A stretch of 64,000 nt of DNA, taken from positions 558,001 through 622,000 of the forward strand of contig CAVQER010000007.1 of the NCBI GenBank assembly GCA_963711595.1, written 5' to 3'. The DNA is from JAUSIF01 sp963711595. Its GTDB lineage: Bacteria > Pseudomonadota > Alphaproteobacteria > Rhizobiales > Xanthobacteraceae. Shown here piece by piece: positions 45,553 to 54,599 of the stretch (position 1 is the stretch's first letter; each line of letters opens with the position of its first letter). The notes beneath the pieces were generated by a model that worked only from the letters and a program-made list of their open reading frames with translations, had not been told where the DNA came from and made no database searches. Position numbers and translations under genes: made by a program.

Positions 45553-46942
45553 ATGAGCGCCAACATCGTCGCGCTGCTCTATCTCGCCGCAGGTGTTCTT
45601 TTCATCCTCGCGCTGCGCGGGCTCTCGAGCCCTGAGACCTCGCGTCAAGGCAATGTCTTCGGCATGTCCGGCATGGCGATCGCGATCGCGACGACGCTCG
45701 CGGCGTCGCCACCGGCGGGACTCGGATGGGCGCTCGTGGCCGGCGGTCTCGTTGTTGGCGGGGGCGTCGGCGCAGTGATCGCGCGGCGTATCGCGATGAC
45801 GCAGATGCCGGAGCTCGTCGCCGCGTTCCATTCGCTTGTCGGCATGGCAGCGGTGCTTGTCGCGGCGGGGGCGTTCTATGCGCCGGAGGCATTCGGCATC
45901 GGCCAGGTGGGTGCGATCAAGAAGGCGACGCTCGTTGAGATGGCGCTCGGTACCGCGATCGGCGCGGTGACTTTTACCGGGCTCGGTAATTGCGTTCCTC
46001 AAGCTTTCCGGCCGCATGAGCGGCGCGCCGATCCTTCTGCCGGGACGGCATATCATCAACATCGCGCTGGCGCTGGCGTTGATCTTCTTCATCTACGGGT
46101 TGGTCGTGTCGCAGAGCCAGATCGACTTCTGGCTGGTGGCGCTGATCGCCTTCGTGCTCGGCGCTCTCATCATCATTCCGATCGGCGGCGCGGACATGCC
46201 GGTCGTGATCTCGATGCTCAATTCCTATTCCGGGTGGGCCGCGGCCGGCATCGGTTTCACGCTCGGCAATACGGCACTTATCATCACGGGCGCGCTCGTA
46301 GGCTCCTCGGGCGCGATTCTTTCCTACATCATGTGCAAAGGAATGAACCGCTCGTTCATTTCGGTGATCCTCGGCGGCTTTGGCGGGGAAGTGAGTCACG
46401 CGGGCAAGGCGGAGACGCGTCCGATCAAGCAGGGCTCGGCGGACGACGCAGCCTTCATGATGAAGAACGCGTCGAAGGTGATCGTCGTGCCGGGTTACGG
46501 CATGGCCGTCGCGCAAGCGCAGCACGCGCTGCGCGAGATGGCGGACAAGCTCAAGGCGGAAGGCGTCGAAATCAAGTACGCGATCCACCCCGTGGCTGGC
46601 CGCATGCCGGGGCATATGAACGTCCTGCTGGCGGAAGCGAATGTGCCCTACGACGAGGTGTTCGAGCTCGAGGACATCAACTCCGAATTCGCGACGGCCG
46701 ACGTGGCCTTCGTAATCGGTGCGAACGACGTCACGAACCCTGCCGCGAAGACCGACAAGTCATCGCCGATCTACGGCATGCCGGTACTGGACGTGGAGAA
46801 GGCCAAGACCGTGCTGTTCGTGAAGCGCGGCATGGGCTCGGGCTATGCCGGCATCGAGAACGAGCTGTTCTTTCGCGACAACACGATGATGCTGTTCTCC
46901 GACGCGAAGAAGATGGTCGAGAACATCGTCAAGGGACTGTAG
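45553..46942 (+). pseudogene. pntB: NAD(P) transhydrogenase subunit beta, interrupted by a +1 frameshift
   Basis: Two frames together make a complete PntB of about 462 residues. The first (ATG 45553, MSANIVALLYLAAGVLFILA) carries the N-terminal membrane helices up to GAIKKATLVEMALGTAIGAV and TFTG. The second supplies VIAFLKLSGRMSGAPILLPG and everything after, including the NADP domain VPGYGMAVAQAQHAL, HPVAGRMPGHMNVLLAEA and IGANDVTNPAA. Deleting one G of the GGG at 45979-45981 restores T-G-S-V-I-A-F-L-K, the normal family sequence. The gene is otherwise perfect and its partners are intact, so an extra base from sequencing or assembly is the likely cause. Confidence 0.92.
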
Positions 46943-46984
46943 CAGTCGTTAACGAGCGACCGGTCATCGGAGAATCGACGCGAG

Positions 46985-48172
46985 TTACGCGCGTTTCCAC
47001 AGGACGGTCCGCAAGGCAAGCGACAATCCGAGACCGACAATCATCGCCGCCACGAAAATGACGGGCGATCGAGACCAATCATGGCGCTCGACAAAGGCGG
47101 CGAGAACCGCGGGTCCAAGAAACTGTCCCGCGATGCCAAGCTGTGTGATCAGGCCGAGTGTTACGGCGAGGAGGGCTGCCGTCGATGAAACCAGCGGTGC
47201 TGCCGCGAATAGCGACGCGGGTACGAGGCCGGTGACGGCGAGACTTGCGGCGGCGAGCAGTGCGACTGCCGTGACCGGCACTGCGTCGGAAAAAATGCCG
47301 AATGCAAACGTGCCGCTTGCCAGAAAGCCGATTCCAACGATCAGCCAGACCGGGGTGCCGAAGCGCAGCAGCGCGCCGGCGCAAAGATTGCCGACGCCGT
47401 TTGCGAGCACGGCCCCTGCGCTGATCAAACCGGCTGTGCCAATCGAGAGGCCAAGCCGCTCGACAAGCAGCGCGGGAAAGAGGCTCGCCAGCGCAAAATA
47501 CTGAAACGTGTAGGTTGCGAACGTGGCAGCGACGAGGAACGGACCGGGCGTTGCGAAGCCCGCGCGGATGGTGGCGCCTAAATTCTTTCTTGAAGCGTCC
47601 CGCACGTCTGCGCCGGGCAGCGGAAGAAATCCAACGACCACTGCGTAGGCGATCGGCAGAATGCCGTTGAACAGCCAGAGTCCGCGCCAGCCGAACGATT
47701 GAATGAGGGGCGGGGCCATGAGCATCATGATCGCGGCGCCGACCGGCATGTAGCAGCCCCAAAGTGCGAACGCGGTCTGATTGTCAGAAGGTGCCGTGAC
47801 CAATCGGAACAGGCGAGGGGCGGAGAGAATGATGCAGAGAAAGCCAAAACCCTCGAGCACGCGGGTCGCGATCAGCAGGTTGCCGCTCGGGGCGAGTGCT
47901 CCGGCGAGACTTCCCGCGCCGGCGATGCAGAGGCCCCCGATCAATGTCGCGCGTGCGGGAAACAACGTGAGCAGGAGGCTCGCCGGGAGCGCAACGACCG
48001 CGCCCAGAACACCGAGCGCGCCGACGATCCAGGATGCATAGTAGAGGCTGACGCCGAGATCCTCGCGAAGTGCTGGGACGGCGATCGCTGCCTTGCCCAC
48101 CTGAAATGCGCCGATCATGCCCGCAGAAATCAGCAGCAGGACGACTCCCCAGCGGGTACGAGATGCGGGCAT
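46985..48172 (-). CDS. Major facilitator superfamily transporter
   Basis: 395 residues from ATG 48172 with about 12 hydrophobic segments. The first reads GVVLLLISAGMIGAFQVGKA. The loop 2-3 motif region is replaced by LLTLFPARATLIGG. The CynX/NimT-type organisation is suggested, for example by the ILSAPRLFRL segment, but the substrate cannot be told. The ribosome site is weak. It is convergent with pntB and divergent from the hydrolase gene that starts at 48303. Confidence 0.85.
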   Translation of the reverse strand: MPASRTRWGVVLLLISAGMIGAFQVGKAAIAVPALREDLGVSLYYASWIVGALGVLGAVVALPASLLLTLFPARATLIGGLCIAGAGSLAGALAPSGNLLIATRVLEGFGFLCIILSAPRLFRLVTAPSDNQTAFALWGCYMPVGAAIMMLMAPPLIQSFGWRGLWLFNGILPIAYAVVVGFLPLPGADVRDASRKNLGATIRAGFATPGPFLVAATFATYTFQYFALASLFPALLVERLGLSIGTAGLISAGAVLANGVGNLCAGALLRFGTPVWLIVGIGFLASGTFAFGIFSDAVPVTAVALLAAASLAVTGLVPASLFAAAPLVSSTAALLAVTLGLITQLGIAGQFLGPAVLAAFVERHDWSRSPVIFVAAMIVGLGLSLALRTVLWKRA

Positions 48173-48302
48173 GCGGAGAAGATTTTTTTGCGTCAGGTGC
48201 GAGCGGGTTTCACACAGGTGTGTCACCAATGACTGCTAAGCCTGTGCCGCGCAATGCCGAAGCGCTGCTACATTTGGACCGGTTCGAGCGAATCCGAGAT
48301 TT

Positions 48303-49097
48303 ATGCAAGCCGTGAAATCGATCTTCGTCGTCGCAATCGCCGCCTATCTGGGCTTTGTCGGCCTGCTGTATTTCTTGCAGCGCGGAATGATGTACCCGGG
48401 CGACAGTCGGCGGACCGCGCCGGGCGCGGCGGGCCTCGTGCAGGCGGTCGAGGAATTGCTGACGACCTCGGACGGCGAGAAGGTGATCGTCTGGCACGTT
48501 CCGCCGAAGGGCGGGCGGCCGGTCGTCGTCTACTTTCCCGGCAATGGCGGCGCCCTGGCCAATCGCGCGCGGCGCTTTGCGTCGCTTGTCGAGGACGGCA
48601 CCGGGCTCGTCGCGCTGTCCTATCGCGGCTATGGCGGGTCGAGTGGGAGCCCGAGCGAGGAGGGGATTCTCAATGACGCGCGCGCGGTGCACGCGTTCGC
48701 GTCCGAGCGCTATCCGGCTGCGCGGCTCGTGCTCTGGGGTGAGTCTCTCGGCACCGGCGTGGCGGTAGCGCTCGCCGCGGAAAAGGATTTCGCGAAGGTC
48801 GTCCTGGAGGCGCCTTTCACGTCGACCGCCGACATTGCCGCCGCCACGTATCCGATCGTGCCGGTTCGATTGTTGATGAAGGATCAATTCCGGTCGGACG
48901 AACGCATCGGCAAGGTGAAGGAACCCGTGCTCGTGATCCACGGCGCGCGCGACAATGTGATTCCGATCGAATACGGACGGCGCCTCTTCGAGCGGATCGA
49001 ATCGCCGAAACGCTTCGTCAATCTTCCCAATGCCACGCACGCGGGACTCGACGCGCATGGGGCACTTGCAGAAGTGAAGATGTTTATCGCTGAGTAG
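48303..49097 (+). CDS. Membrane-anchored alpha/beta hydrolase (ABHD13/BEM46-like)
   Basis: 264 residues. An N-terminal membrane segment (IFVVAIAAYLGFVGLLYFLQ) precedes a hydrolase core. It has VVYFPGNGG (oxyanion), the nucleophile in LWGESLGTGVAV (about residue 145), the acid in HGARDNVIPIEYG and the histidine in NATHAGLD. This layout matches the conserved bacterial/eukaryotic BEM46 group of serine hydrolases, whose substrates are lipids or acylated proteins; the physiological substrate here is unknown. Confidence 0.87.
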   Translation: MQAVKSIFVVAIAAYLGFVGLLYFLQRGMMYPGDSRRTAPGAAGLVQAVEELLTTSDGEKVIVWHVPPKGGRPVVVYFPGNGGALANRARRFASLVEDGTGLVALSYRGYGGSSGSPSEEGILNDARAVHAFASERYPAARLVLWGESLGTGVAVALAAEKDFAKVVLEAPFTSTADIAAATYPIVPVRLLMKDQFRSDERIGKVKEPVLVIHGARDNVIPIEYGRRLFERIESPKRFVNLPNATHAGLDAHGALAEVKMFIAE

Positions 49098-49116
49098 CTC
49101 TGCACGTGCGCGCGCG

Positions 49117-49989
49117 TCAGTTGAGGTTGTACGTCGCGCCGTACTGTCCGCCTGCACGGCGAAAGCCGGCGACCGCCGGCTGGTAGCCTTGATTGATATT
49201 CATGGCACGCGCGTAGGAAGCGAGCGCCCTCTCCTTGTCGCCCAACTTCTCGTAGGCGAGGCCACGGCTCGTCCACAACTCGACCGACCGCTCGTCGCGC
49301 GTCACCGCTTCGTCGAAGTCTTCCGCCGCGCGGCGATAGTCGTTGAGCGCGAGATAGCTCAGGCCGCGCCCGTGAAACGGCTCGGATGCCGTCACTGATA
49401 GTCCGATCGCCGTGGTGAAGTCGTCGATCGCGAACTTGTGCAACCCTTGCGCTTGATAGACGAGGCCGCGGTTGTGAAACGCCTGGGCGTTGTCCGGCTT
49501 GATCTGGATCGCCTTGTTGAAATCCTCGAGCGCCTGCTGCGGCTGACCTTGCGTGCGATAGATGATGCCGCGACCCACATAGGCGGCAGAATAAGTGGGA
49601 TCGAGCTGGACGGCCCGGTTGATGTCCGCCAACGCCAAATCCGGACGCTTCATTTCGCGATAGACCAGCGCGCGGTTGGCGTAGGCCTGCGCGTACTTCG
49701 GATCGATCTTGATTGCCTGGTTGAAATCGTCGAGCGCTTCCTGATAGCGCGCGGCGCGGCCGAAAACCGAGCCGCGCATGTTGTAGGCTTGCGGGTCGTT
49801 CGGATTGCGTCGGATCACGTCGGAAAGCGACGCGAGATTGTTCGGCGAGGCGATGCGCGCGACCTCTTCGTTTTCGACCACGCTCACGCCGGTACCGGTA
49901 ATGGTCTGGCAAGCGCCGAGCGCAAGCGCGGCGGCCATGACGACCGCAACGTGTGCGGGCCAACGGCGGCGGGCGCGAAACGAGCTCAT
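49117..49989 (-). CDS. Tetratricopeptide-repeat lipoprotein (NlpI-like)
   Basis: 290 residues. A lipoprotein signal peptide ends in ALALGACQT, so the mature protein probably starts at Cys27 and is lipid-anchored. Six to seven TPR units follow from about residue 60 to 270, e.g. EALDDFNQAIKIDPKYAQAY, LALADINRAVQLDPTYSAAY and QALEDFNKAIQIKPDNAQAF. This fits an outer-membrane scaffold, as NlpI is for wall hydrolases, but partners are unknown. ATG 49989. Confidence 0.88.
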   Translation of the reverse strand: MSSFRARRRWPAHVAVVMAAALALGACQTITGTGVSVVENEEVARIASPNNLASLSDVIRRNPNDPQAYNMRGSVFGRAARYQEALDDFNQAIKIDPKYAQAYANRALVYREMKRPDLALADINRAVQLDPTYSAAYVGRGIIYRTQGQPQQALEDFNKAIQIKPDNAQAFHNRGLVYQAQGLHKFAIDDFTTAIGLSVTASEPFHGRGLSYLALNDYRRAAEDFDEAVTRDERSVELWTSRGLAYEKLGDKERALASYARAMNINQGYQPAVAGFRRAGGQYGATYNLN

Positions 49990-50066
49990 GTCGGAGTCAT
50001 GCCCCCGGCTTGCGGCGAATACAGGACGGAAGCCGGCCCCTCGGCAACCGATTCCTCAAATACAAA

Positions 50067-50093
50067 CGCGGGCAGAAGTTTGGTCTGCCCGCG
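50067..50093 (-). terminator. Rho-independent terminator of rpsU
   Basis: CGCGGGCAGA (50067-50076) pairs with TCTGCCCGCG (50084-50093). On the minus strand TTTGTATTTG follows. It lies 24 bases after the rpsU stop. Confidence 0.78.
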
Positions 50094-50116
50094 CCGATCG
50101 TCAAGGGGAAGTTGGA

Positions 50117-50401
50117 TTAGCGGCGACCGCGGCCACCGCCGCCACCGGCACCCGGTCCGCCCGGACCGCGCGTCAGCGTGGGCTTCGGCTTCATCGGGAT
50201 GAGCCCCTCGCGCTGCGCTTTCTTGCGCGCAAGCTTGCGGGCGCGGCGGATGGCTTCAGCCTTTTCGCGCGCACGGCGTTCCGACGGCTTTTCGTAGTGG
50301 CTGCGCAGCTTCATTTCGCGAAAGATGCCCTCGCGTTGCATCTTCTTCTTCAGCGCCTTCAGCGCCTGATCGACATTGTTGTCGCGAACGAGAACCTGCA
50401 C
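50117..50401 (-). CDS. rpsU: 30S ribosomal protein S21
   Basis: 94 residues. The S21 core is VLVRDNNVDQALKALKKKMQ and REMKLRSHYEKPSERRAREK; a Gly/Arg-rich tail (GPGGPGAGGGGGRGRR) extends it, as is common in this order. It is needed for translation initiation on the small subunit. The start is GTG 50401, with GAGAGG 7 bases upstream. It is a single gene with its own terminator. Confidence 0.95.
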   Translation of the reverse strand: MQVLVRDNNVDQALKALKKKMQREGIFREMKLRSHYEKPSERRAREKAEAIRRARKLARKKAQREGLIPMKPKPTLTRGPGGPGAGGGGGRGRR

Positions 50402-50530
50402 GTGGTGGCCTCTCAGCTTTCGGTTTCGGGGCTTTTTTCAGGGGCAGTCCGAAAATGGTCGGACGTCCGCCGGATCGCGGGGAGGTAGCAGAAGAGTTGT
50501 GAATTGTCCACAAGCCGCCCCGGCAAATGG

Positions 50531-50558
50531 ATCGGCGCGCCAGACTTGGCGCGCCGAT
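50531..50558 (-). terminator. Hairpin terminator candidate after the 59-residue membrane protein gene
   Basis: A perfect 12-base stem: ATCGGCGCGCCA (50531-50542) with TGGCGCGCCGAT (50547-50558) around GACT. It lies 23 bases after the stop of the leftward gene. There is only a short T-stretch on the minus strand, so it may be a weak intrinsic terminator. Confidence 0.55.
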
Positions 50559-50581
50559 ACAGGCATTGATTGGTGTTGCGG

Positions 50582-50761
50582 TTATTTGCTCGGCGTCGGG
50601 CTCGGCAACTTCGGCGCTTCGACCTTGGGCAGGTTGACGTTGACTTCGCTCGTGCGCGTCTGGTTCGGCCACCAGCCGATCGCGAAGGCCAGGACCACGA
50701 ACACGATCAATCCGCCGACAAGCAGGCCGAGCAGCGTGTTTGAGCCGCTATTGTCTGCCAT
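50582..50761 (-). CDS. Small single-pass membrane protein
   Basis: 59 residues: MADNSGSN, then one membrane helix (TLLGLLVGGLIVFVVLAFAI), then a short polar tail ending in a Pro-rich segment (KVEAPKLPSPTPSK). The ATG at 50761 has a textbook GGAGGAAC upstream. Proteins of this type are common in Hyphomicrobiales with no known role. The upstream frame is open through into the next gene, but the strong ribosome site argues for a separate product. Confidence 0.75.
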   Translation of the reverse strand: MADNSGSNTLLGLLVGGLIVFVVLAFAIGWWPNQTRTSEVNVNLPKVEAPKLPSPTPSK

Positions 50762-50820
50762 TTCGTTCCTCCGAGTTGGTCGGCAATAAAACCCGCACGC
50801 GGGCGAAGCGTTCCGGGGGA

Positions 50821-51682
50821 CTACCAGGAACGCCAGTATCCGCGCGGGGCCTGGCCTTCTGGCACAACGTAGACTTCGGGTCCCGTCTCTACGTAGCAGC
50901 ACGCGCGGAGAGTTGTAATTGTCGTCATCGGGCGGTTCGATGCGGGTGTAGCGCGGTTGGCCACGCTGCTGTTGCCGTTGCCGCGGTTGCTCGATCTGGC
51001 GCTCGACGTCTGCCGAGGAAGTCTGTGCATTGTCCGGCGCACGAGATGTTGCGCGGGCAGGCGTTTGCGATTGCACCGGAGAGGCCGTTTGAGCCGTGGT
51101 CGGCTGCGCTGGCGCAGCCGCCTGTGTCGGAGCGGGTGGAGAGGCAGCCTGATTGGGGCCCGCCGTCGGAGCCGTCGGAGTCGCCTTGGGCGTTTGGGTT
51201 GGATTGGGTGAGGAGGCCGCCTGCGTGGGGGCCGCGGCCTGCGTCGGAGCCGCCGGGGCTGCCTTGGGCGTCTGCAACGAACCCGGCGCGGTCGCCTGTT
51301 TCTTCTCGTCGCGTAGCGCGATCGAAGGGTCAGCAGGACGTGTATTCGTCACTTGAACCGACGACGGTGCCGGCGCGCTACGATCGATGCACGACGGAGT
51401 GAAGTAGGGCCAGGTCTGCTGACTGCACGGACTTGTATCCTGCTTTGCGGCTTTGACGTCGGTCGTTGGTGTCGCGACGGTCCTGACTTCGTTCGCTTCC
51501 TTCGTTGAGCCACTTTCCTTGGGTGTCACCGCTGCCAAGTCGCGCTTGGCCTTCGCTTCGGATTTTTCGGAACTCACCAACGGAGGAGTGACGGGGGAAC
51601 CTGTTTTGGGCGCGGGAACCATAATGCCCACGAGCACGCCCGCAATCAGGGCTCCGAAAACCATAGGCCAGCTCGCAAACAT
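50821..51682 (-). CDS. Ala/Pro/Thr-rich membrane-anchored protein, probably frameshifted near its end
   Basis: From ATG 51682 (GGAGGG upstream) a single N-terminal helix (FGALIAGVLVGIMVPA) is followed by about 220 low-complexity residues rich in Ala, Pro, Thr and Gln, including repeats of AAPTQAA type. The first frame then reads on without a stop into the next gene, with poor codon use. Shifting frame at the GGG at 50930-50932 gives a natural end, CYVETGPEVYVVPEGQAPRG then YWRSW and stop at 50821. I therefore infer another extra base. Function unknown; possibly a periplasm-spanning envelope protein. Confidence 0.6.
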
Positions 51683-51785
51683 GAAACCCTCCGGATTCCT
51701 CTAGGTGGTGGGTACGGGGCTAAGGAAACAACCGTCGCCGCGAGGCACGGTTCCCCGCAGCAGAAGTTTTCGCAATACATTGAAC

Positions 51786-52886
51786 CTAGGTGGCGGGGTC
51801 GGGAAGCACCCGGGTCACGTGACCCATCTTGCGGCCGGGCCGCGGCTCACCCTTGCCGTAGAGATGCAAGCAAGCGCCGGGTTCCGCGAGATACTTCGGC
51901 CACTCGTTCACTTCGCTTCCGATCAGATTGATCATCTCGATACGGCCGAGGCGCCGCGGCTTGGCGAGCGGCCAGCCGGCGATCGCGCGGATGTGCTGCT
52001 CGAACTGGCTCGCGGTCGCGCCGTCGAGCGTCCAGTGGCCGGAATTGTGCACGCGCGGGGCGATCTCGTTCACGAGCAGTCGCCGCTTGCCGTCCTCTTC
52101 AACGACGAACATTTCGACGGCGAGCACGCCGACATACTGGAGCGCCTCGGCGATTTTTGTCGCGATCACGATCGCCTGGCCCGCGAGGGCGCTCGGGATC
52201 TGCGCGGGCACGCGCGAGCGATGCAGGATGTGGTCGCGATGCAGGTTTTCGACCGCCTCGTAGGCCACCACCTCTCCATTGCGGCCGCGCGCGACTATGA
52301 CGGAGATTTCACGTTCGAATGGAACGAACTTTTCGACAATCGAGGGCGCCTTGCCGACAGCGGTCCAAGCAGCGTCGACTTCCTTCGGATCGCGGATAGC
52401 GGCTTGCCCCTTTCCGTCATAGCCGAGCCGCCGTGTCTTCAAGACAACCGGCAAGCCGATCTGCTCGACGGCGGCCTTCACACCGGCCGCTGAATTGGCC
52501 TTGGCAAATGGCGCCGTGGCGATACCGAGCTTTGCAACGAATTCCTTTTCCGGCAGCCGGTCCTGGATGATCGCAAGCGCGCCATGATTGGGTAGGACCG
52601 GTCTGCGCTTGCCGAGAAAATCCGCGGTCGCCGCAGGCACGTTCTCGAATTCGTAGGTGATGACATCGGCCGCGTCGGCAAATTGCCTGAGTGCGGTCTC
52701 GTCGTCGTAAGCCGCACATATCTTTGCGCCCGCGACGTCGAATGCGCACGAGTCCGGCTCCGGCGCGAAGATGTGGGAAGCGAGGCCGAGCTCGGCGGCC
52801 GCAAGTGCGAGCATGCGGCCAAGCTGTCCGCCGCCGAGAATGCCGATCGTGGCGCCCGGCTTGAGGACGGGGAGATCGCGGCTCAT
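51786..52886 (-). CDS. purK: N5-carboxyaminoimidazole ribonucleotide synthase
   Basis: 366 residues of the ATP-grasp family. It makes N5-CAIR from AIR, bicarbonate and ATP in purine synthesis. Motifs are IGILGGGQLGRMLALAAAEL at the N-terminus, LKTRRLGYDGKGQ in the ATP site, and NEIAPRVHNSGHWTLDGATA carrying metal ligands. It starts 10 bases after the purE stop and the two form an operon. The product passes to PurE. Confidence 0.96.
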   Translation of the reverse strand: MSRDLPVLKPGATIGILGGGQLGRMLALAAAELGLASHIFAPEPDSCAFDVAGAKICAAYDDETALRQFADAADVITYEFENVPAATADFLGKRRPVLPNHGALAIIQDRLPEKEFVAKLGIATAPFAKANSAAGVKAAVEQIGLPVVLKTRRLGYDGKGQAAIRDPKEVDAAWTAVGKAPSIVEKFVPFEREISVIVARGRNGEVVAYEAVENLHRDHILHRSRVPAQIPSALAGQAIVIATKIAEALQYVGVLAVEMFVVEEDGKRRLLVNEIAPRVHNSGHWTLDGATASQFEQHIRAIAGWPLAKPRRLGRIEMINLIGSEVNEWPKYLAEPGACLHLYGKGEPRPGRKMGHVTRVLPDPAT

Positions 52887-52896
52887 CTCGGTTGCA

Positions 52897-53386
52897 TCAG
52901 TATGGTCGGCGGACGACGGCGCGGGTCTGGCGAGCGCGCCACGCGTCCAGACGTTTCGCGAGCGACTTGTCCTCGATGGCCAGCACGGCCGCCGCCAGGA
53001 GCGCGGCGTTTACGGCACCCGCTTCGCCCACCGCGAGCGTGCCCGACCGGGATGCCGGCCGGCATCTGCGCGATCGAGAGAAAGCTGTCGACACCCTTCA
53101 ATGCCTTCGACTTCACGGGCACGCCAAAAACGGGGAGCGAGGTGAGCGATGCGGTCATGCCGGGGAGGTGGGCGGCGCCGCCCGCGCCCGCGATCACCAC
53201 CTTGAATCCTTCGCCGCGCGCGCCCTTGGCGAACTTGTAGAGTCGATCCGGCGTGCGATGCGCGGAAACCACGCGCGCGTCGAAACCAACCTTCAGCGCC
53301 TTGAGCGTCTTCGCCGCATGGCGCATCGTCTTCCAGTCGGATTTGCTTCCCATGATGATGGCGACTGGTCGCTTTCCGGCGGGCAT
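52897..53386 (-). pseudogene. purE: N5-carboxyaminoimidazole ribonucleotide mutase, interrupted by a +1 frameshift
   Basis: From ATG 53386 the first frame has IIMGSKSDWKTMRHAAKTLK, VVSAHRTPDRLYKFAKGA and IAGAGGAAHLPGMTASLT, which form the CAIR site, up to AQMPAGIPVG. The rest of the protein, TLAVGEAGAVNAALLAAAVL and LAKRLDAWRARQT, lies in a different frame and stops at 52897. Removing one base of the CCC at 53042-53044 (GGG on the coding strand) rejoins them into a normal protein of 162 residues. The 490-base span is one base too long for an open frame. Since purK is intact and the pathway is usually essential, I think the extra base is a sequence error. Confidence 0.92.
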
Positions 53387-53473
53387 GATTCGCAGACCCC
53401 TGGCGCGGGAAAGCGGGCGATTATAGGAGTGGCTTTGGGGCTGGCAAGCGGCGCCAGCGGAAAGGGGACGCGG

Positions 53474-54166
53474 GTGGCGAACAAGGTTAGCGGCGCTTCG
53501 CGGAAGCGGACCGCGGCATCTCGAGGGACGCCACGCGCGCCGGAGCGCGGGCGCGCCGATCGTCCCGGCAAGGAAAAATCGAATGCGCCGAAGTCGCGTT
53601 CGTCGGCAATGCGGCTGGCGGCGGAAGTGGACGCGCTGAAGGCTGATCTGGCTGCAGCGCGGGCCCGGGTCGCTGAGCTGGAGACGCGTGTCGACGAGGA
53701 TCCGCTTACCGGCCTTGTGAACCGGCGCGGCTTCGAGCGCGCGCTGGAGCGCGCTCTCGCCTTCGTCCGGCGCTACGGCGCCACTGCCGCCTTGCTCTAC
53801 CTCGACCTCGACGGGTTCAAGCCAATCAACGACCGCTTCGGCCATGCCGCCGGGGACTGGGCACTCGGACGCGTCGCGCGGCTTCTGGGGGCGAAGGTTC
53901 GCGCCTCGGACGTCGTGGGACGTGTCGGTGGAGACGAGTTCGCGGTGTTGCTTTGGAAGGTCACCGGCGCGCAGGCCGAGGAGAAGGCACGCGCGATCGA
54001 GGCGATGATCGAACAGGAATCTTTTGAACGGGCGGGAGCGCGGTTTTCGCTCGGATTGTCTGCCGGAACCACGACGCTTTCTGCGGACGACACGGCGATC
54101 GCCGTCGTCGCACGCGCGGATCAAGCGATGTACGCGCGAAAACGCGAGCGGAAACTCAGCGCCTGA
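53474..54166 (+). CDS. Soluble diguanylate cyclase (GGDEF domain)
   Basis: 230 residues from GTG 53474, with GGGGA 6 bases upstream. A basic, low-complexity start and a short coiled coil (LAAEVDALKADLAAARARVA) lead into a GGDEF domain at about 70-225. It has DPLTGLVNRRGFERALERAL, YLDLDGFKPINDRFGHAAGD and the active-site RVGGDEFAVL. RASD, five residues before GGDEF, is a canonical RxxD product-inhibition site. It should make cyclic di-GMP. There is no sensor or membrane domain, so control may come from expression, dimerisation or a partner. Its end overlaps the convergent rnhA by 11 bases. Confidence 0.9.
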   Translation: MANKVSGASRKRTAASRGTPRAPERGRADRPGKEKSNAPKSRSSAMRLAAEVDALKADLAAARARVAELETRVDEDPLTGLVNRRGFERALERALAFVRRYGATAALLYLDLDGFKPINDRFGHAAGDWALGRVARLLGAKVRASDVVGRVGGDEFAVLLWKVTGAQAEEKARAIEAMIEQESFERAGARFSLGLSAGTTTLSADDTAIAVVARADQAMYARKRERKLSA

Positions 54167-54599
54167 AGTAAGGCTGCATGCCTTCGCGTGCCAGTTCGTC
54201 GGCCCGTTCGTTTTCCGCGTGGCCAGCGTGGCCTTGGACCCAGTGCCATGTCACTTCGTGTACGGCTCGGGCTCGATCGAGCCGTTCCCACAATTCCTTG
54301 TTCTTTACCGGCTTCTTGTCGGATGTGCGCCAGCCGTTCTTCTTCCAGTTCGACATCCATTTCATGACGCCGTCGCGCACGTATTGGCTATCGGTGTGAA
54401 GCTCCGCGGTGGCGCCGGGCGGAAGCGACTCGAGCGCTGAGATCGCCGCGAGCAGCTCCATGCGATTGTTCGTGGTGGCGGCCTCGCCGCCCATCAATTC
54501 GCGCGTATTTCCGTTCTCACGGATGAGCGCGCCCCACCCGCCCGGACCCGGATTTCCCGAGCACGCTCCATCCGTCCAGATCTCGATCTTTCCGCTCAC
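54156..54599 (-). CDS. rnhA: Ribonuclease HI
   Basis: 147 residues. It cuts the RNA strand of RNA-DNA hybrids. The catalytic carboxylates are visible in IWTDGACSGNPGPGG, NNRMELLAAI, TDSQYVRDGV and AGHAENERADELA. The start is GTG 54599, which overlaps the thrB stop by four bases (GTGA), a thrB-rnhA arrangement common in this order and implying coupled translation. Confidence 0.96.
   Translation of the reverse strand: MSGKIEIWTDGACSGNPGPGGWGALIRENGNTRELMGGEAATTNNRMELLAAISALESLPPGATAELHTDSQYVRDGVMKWMSNWKKNGWRTSDKKPVKNKELWERLDRARAVHEVTWHWVQGHAGHAENERADELAREGMQPYFRR

Noticed and set aside
53387..54124. Upstream extension of the purE frame
   Set aside because: Antisense to the GGDEF gene; PurE proteins begin at 53386.
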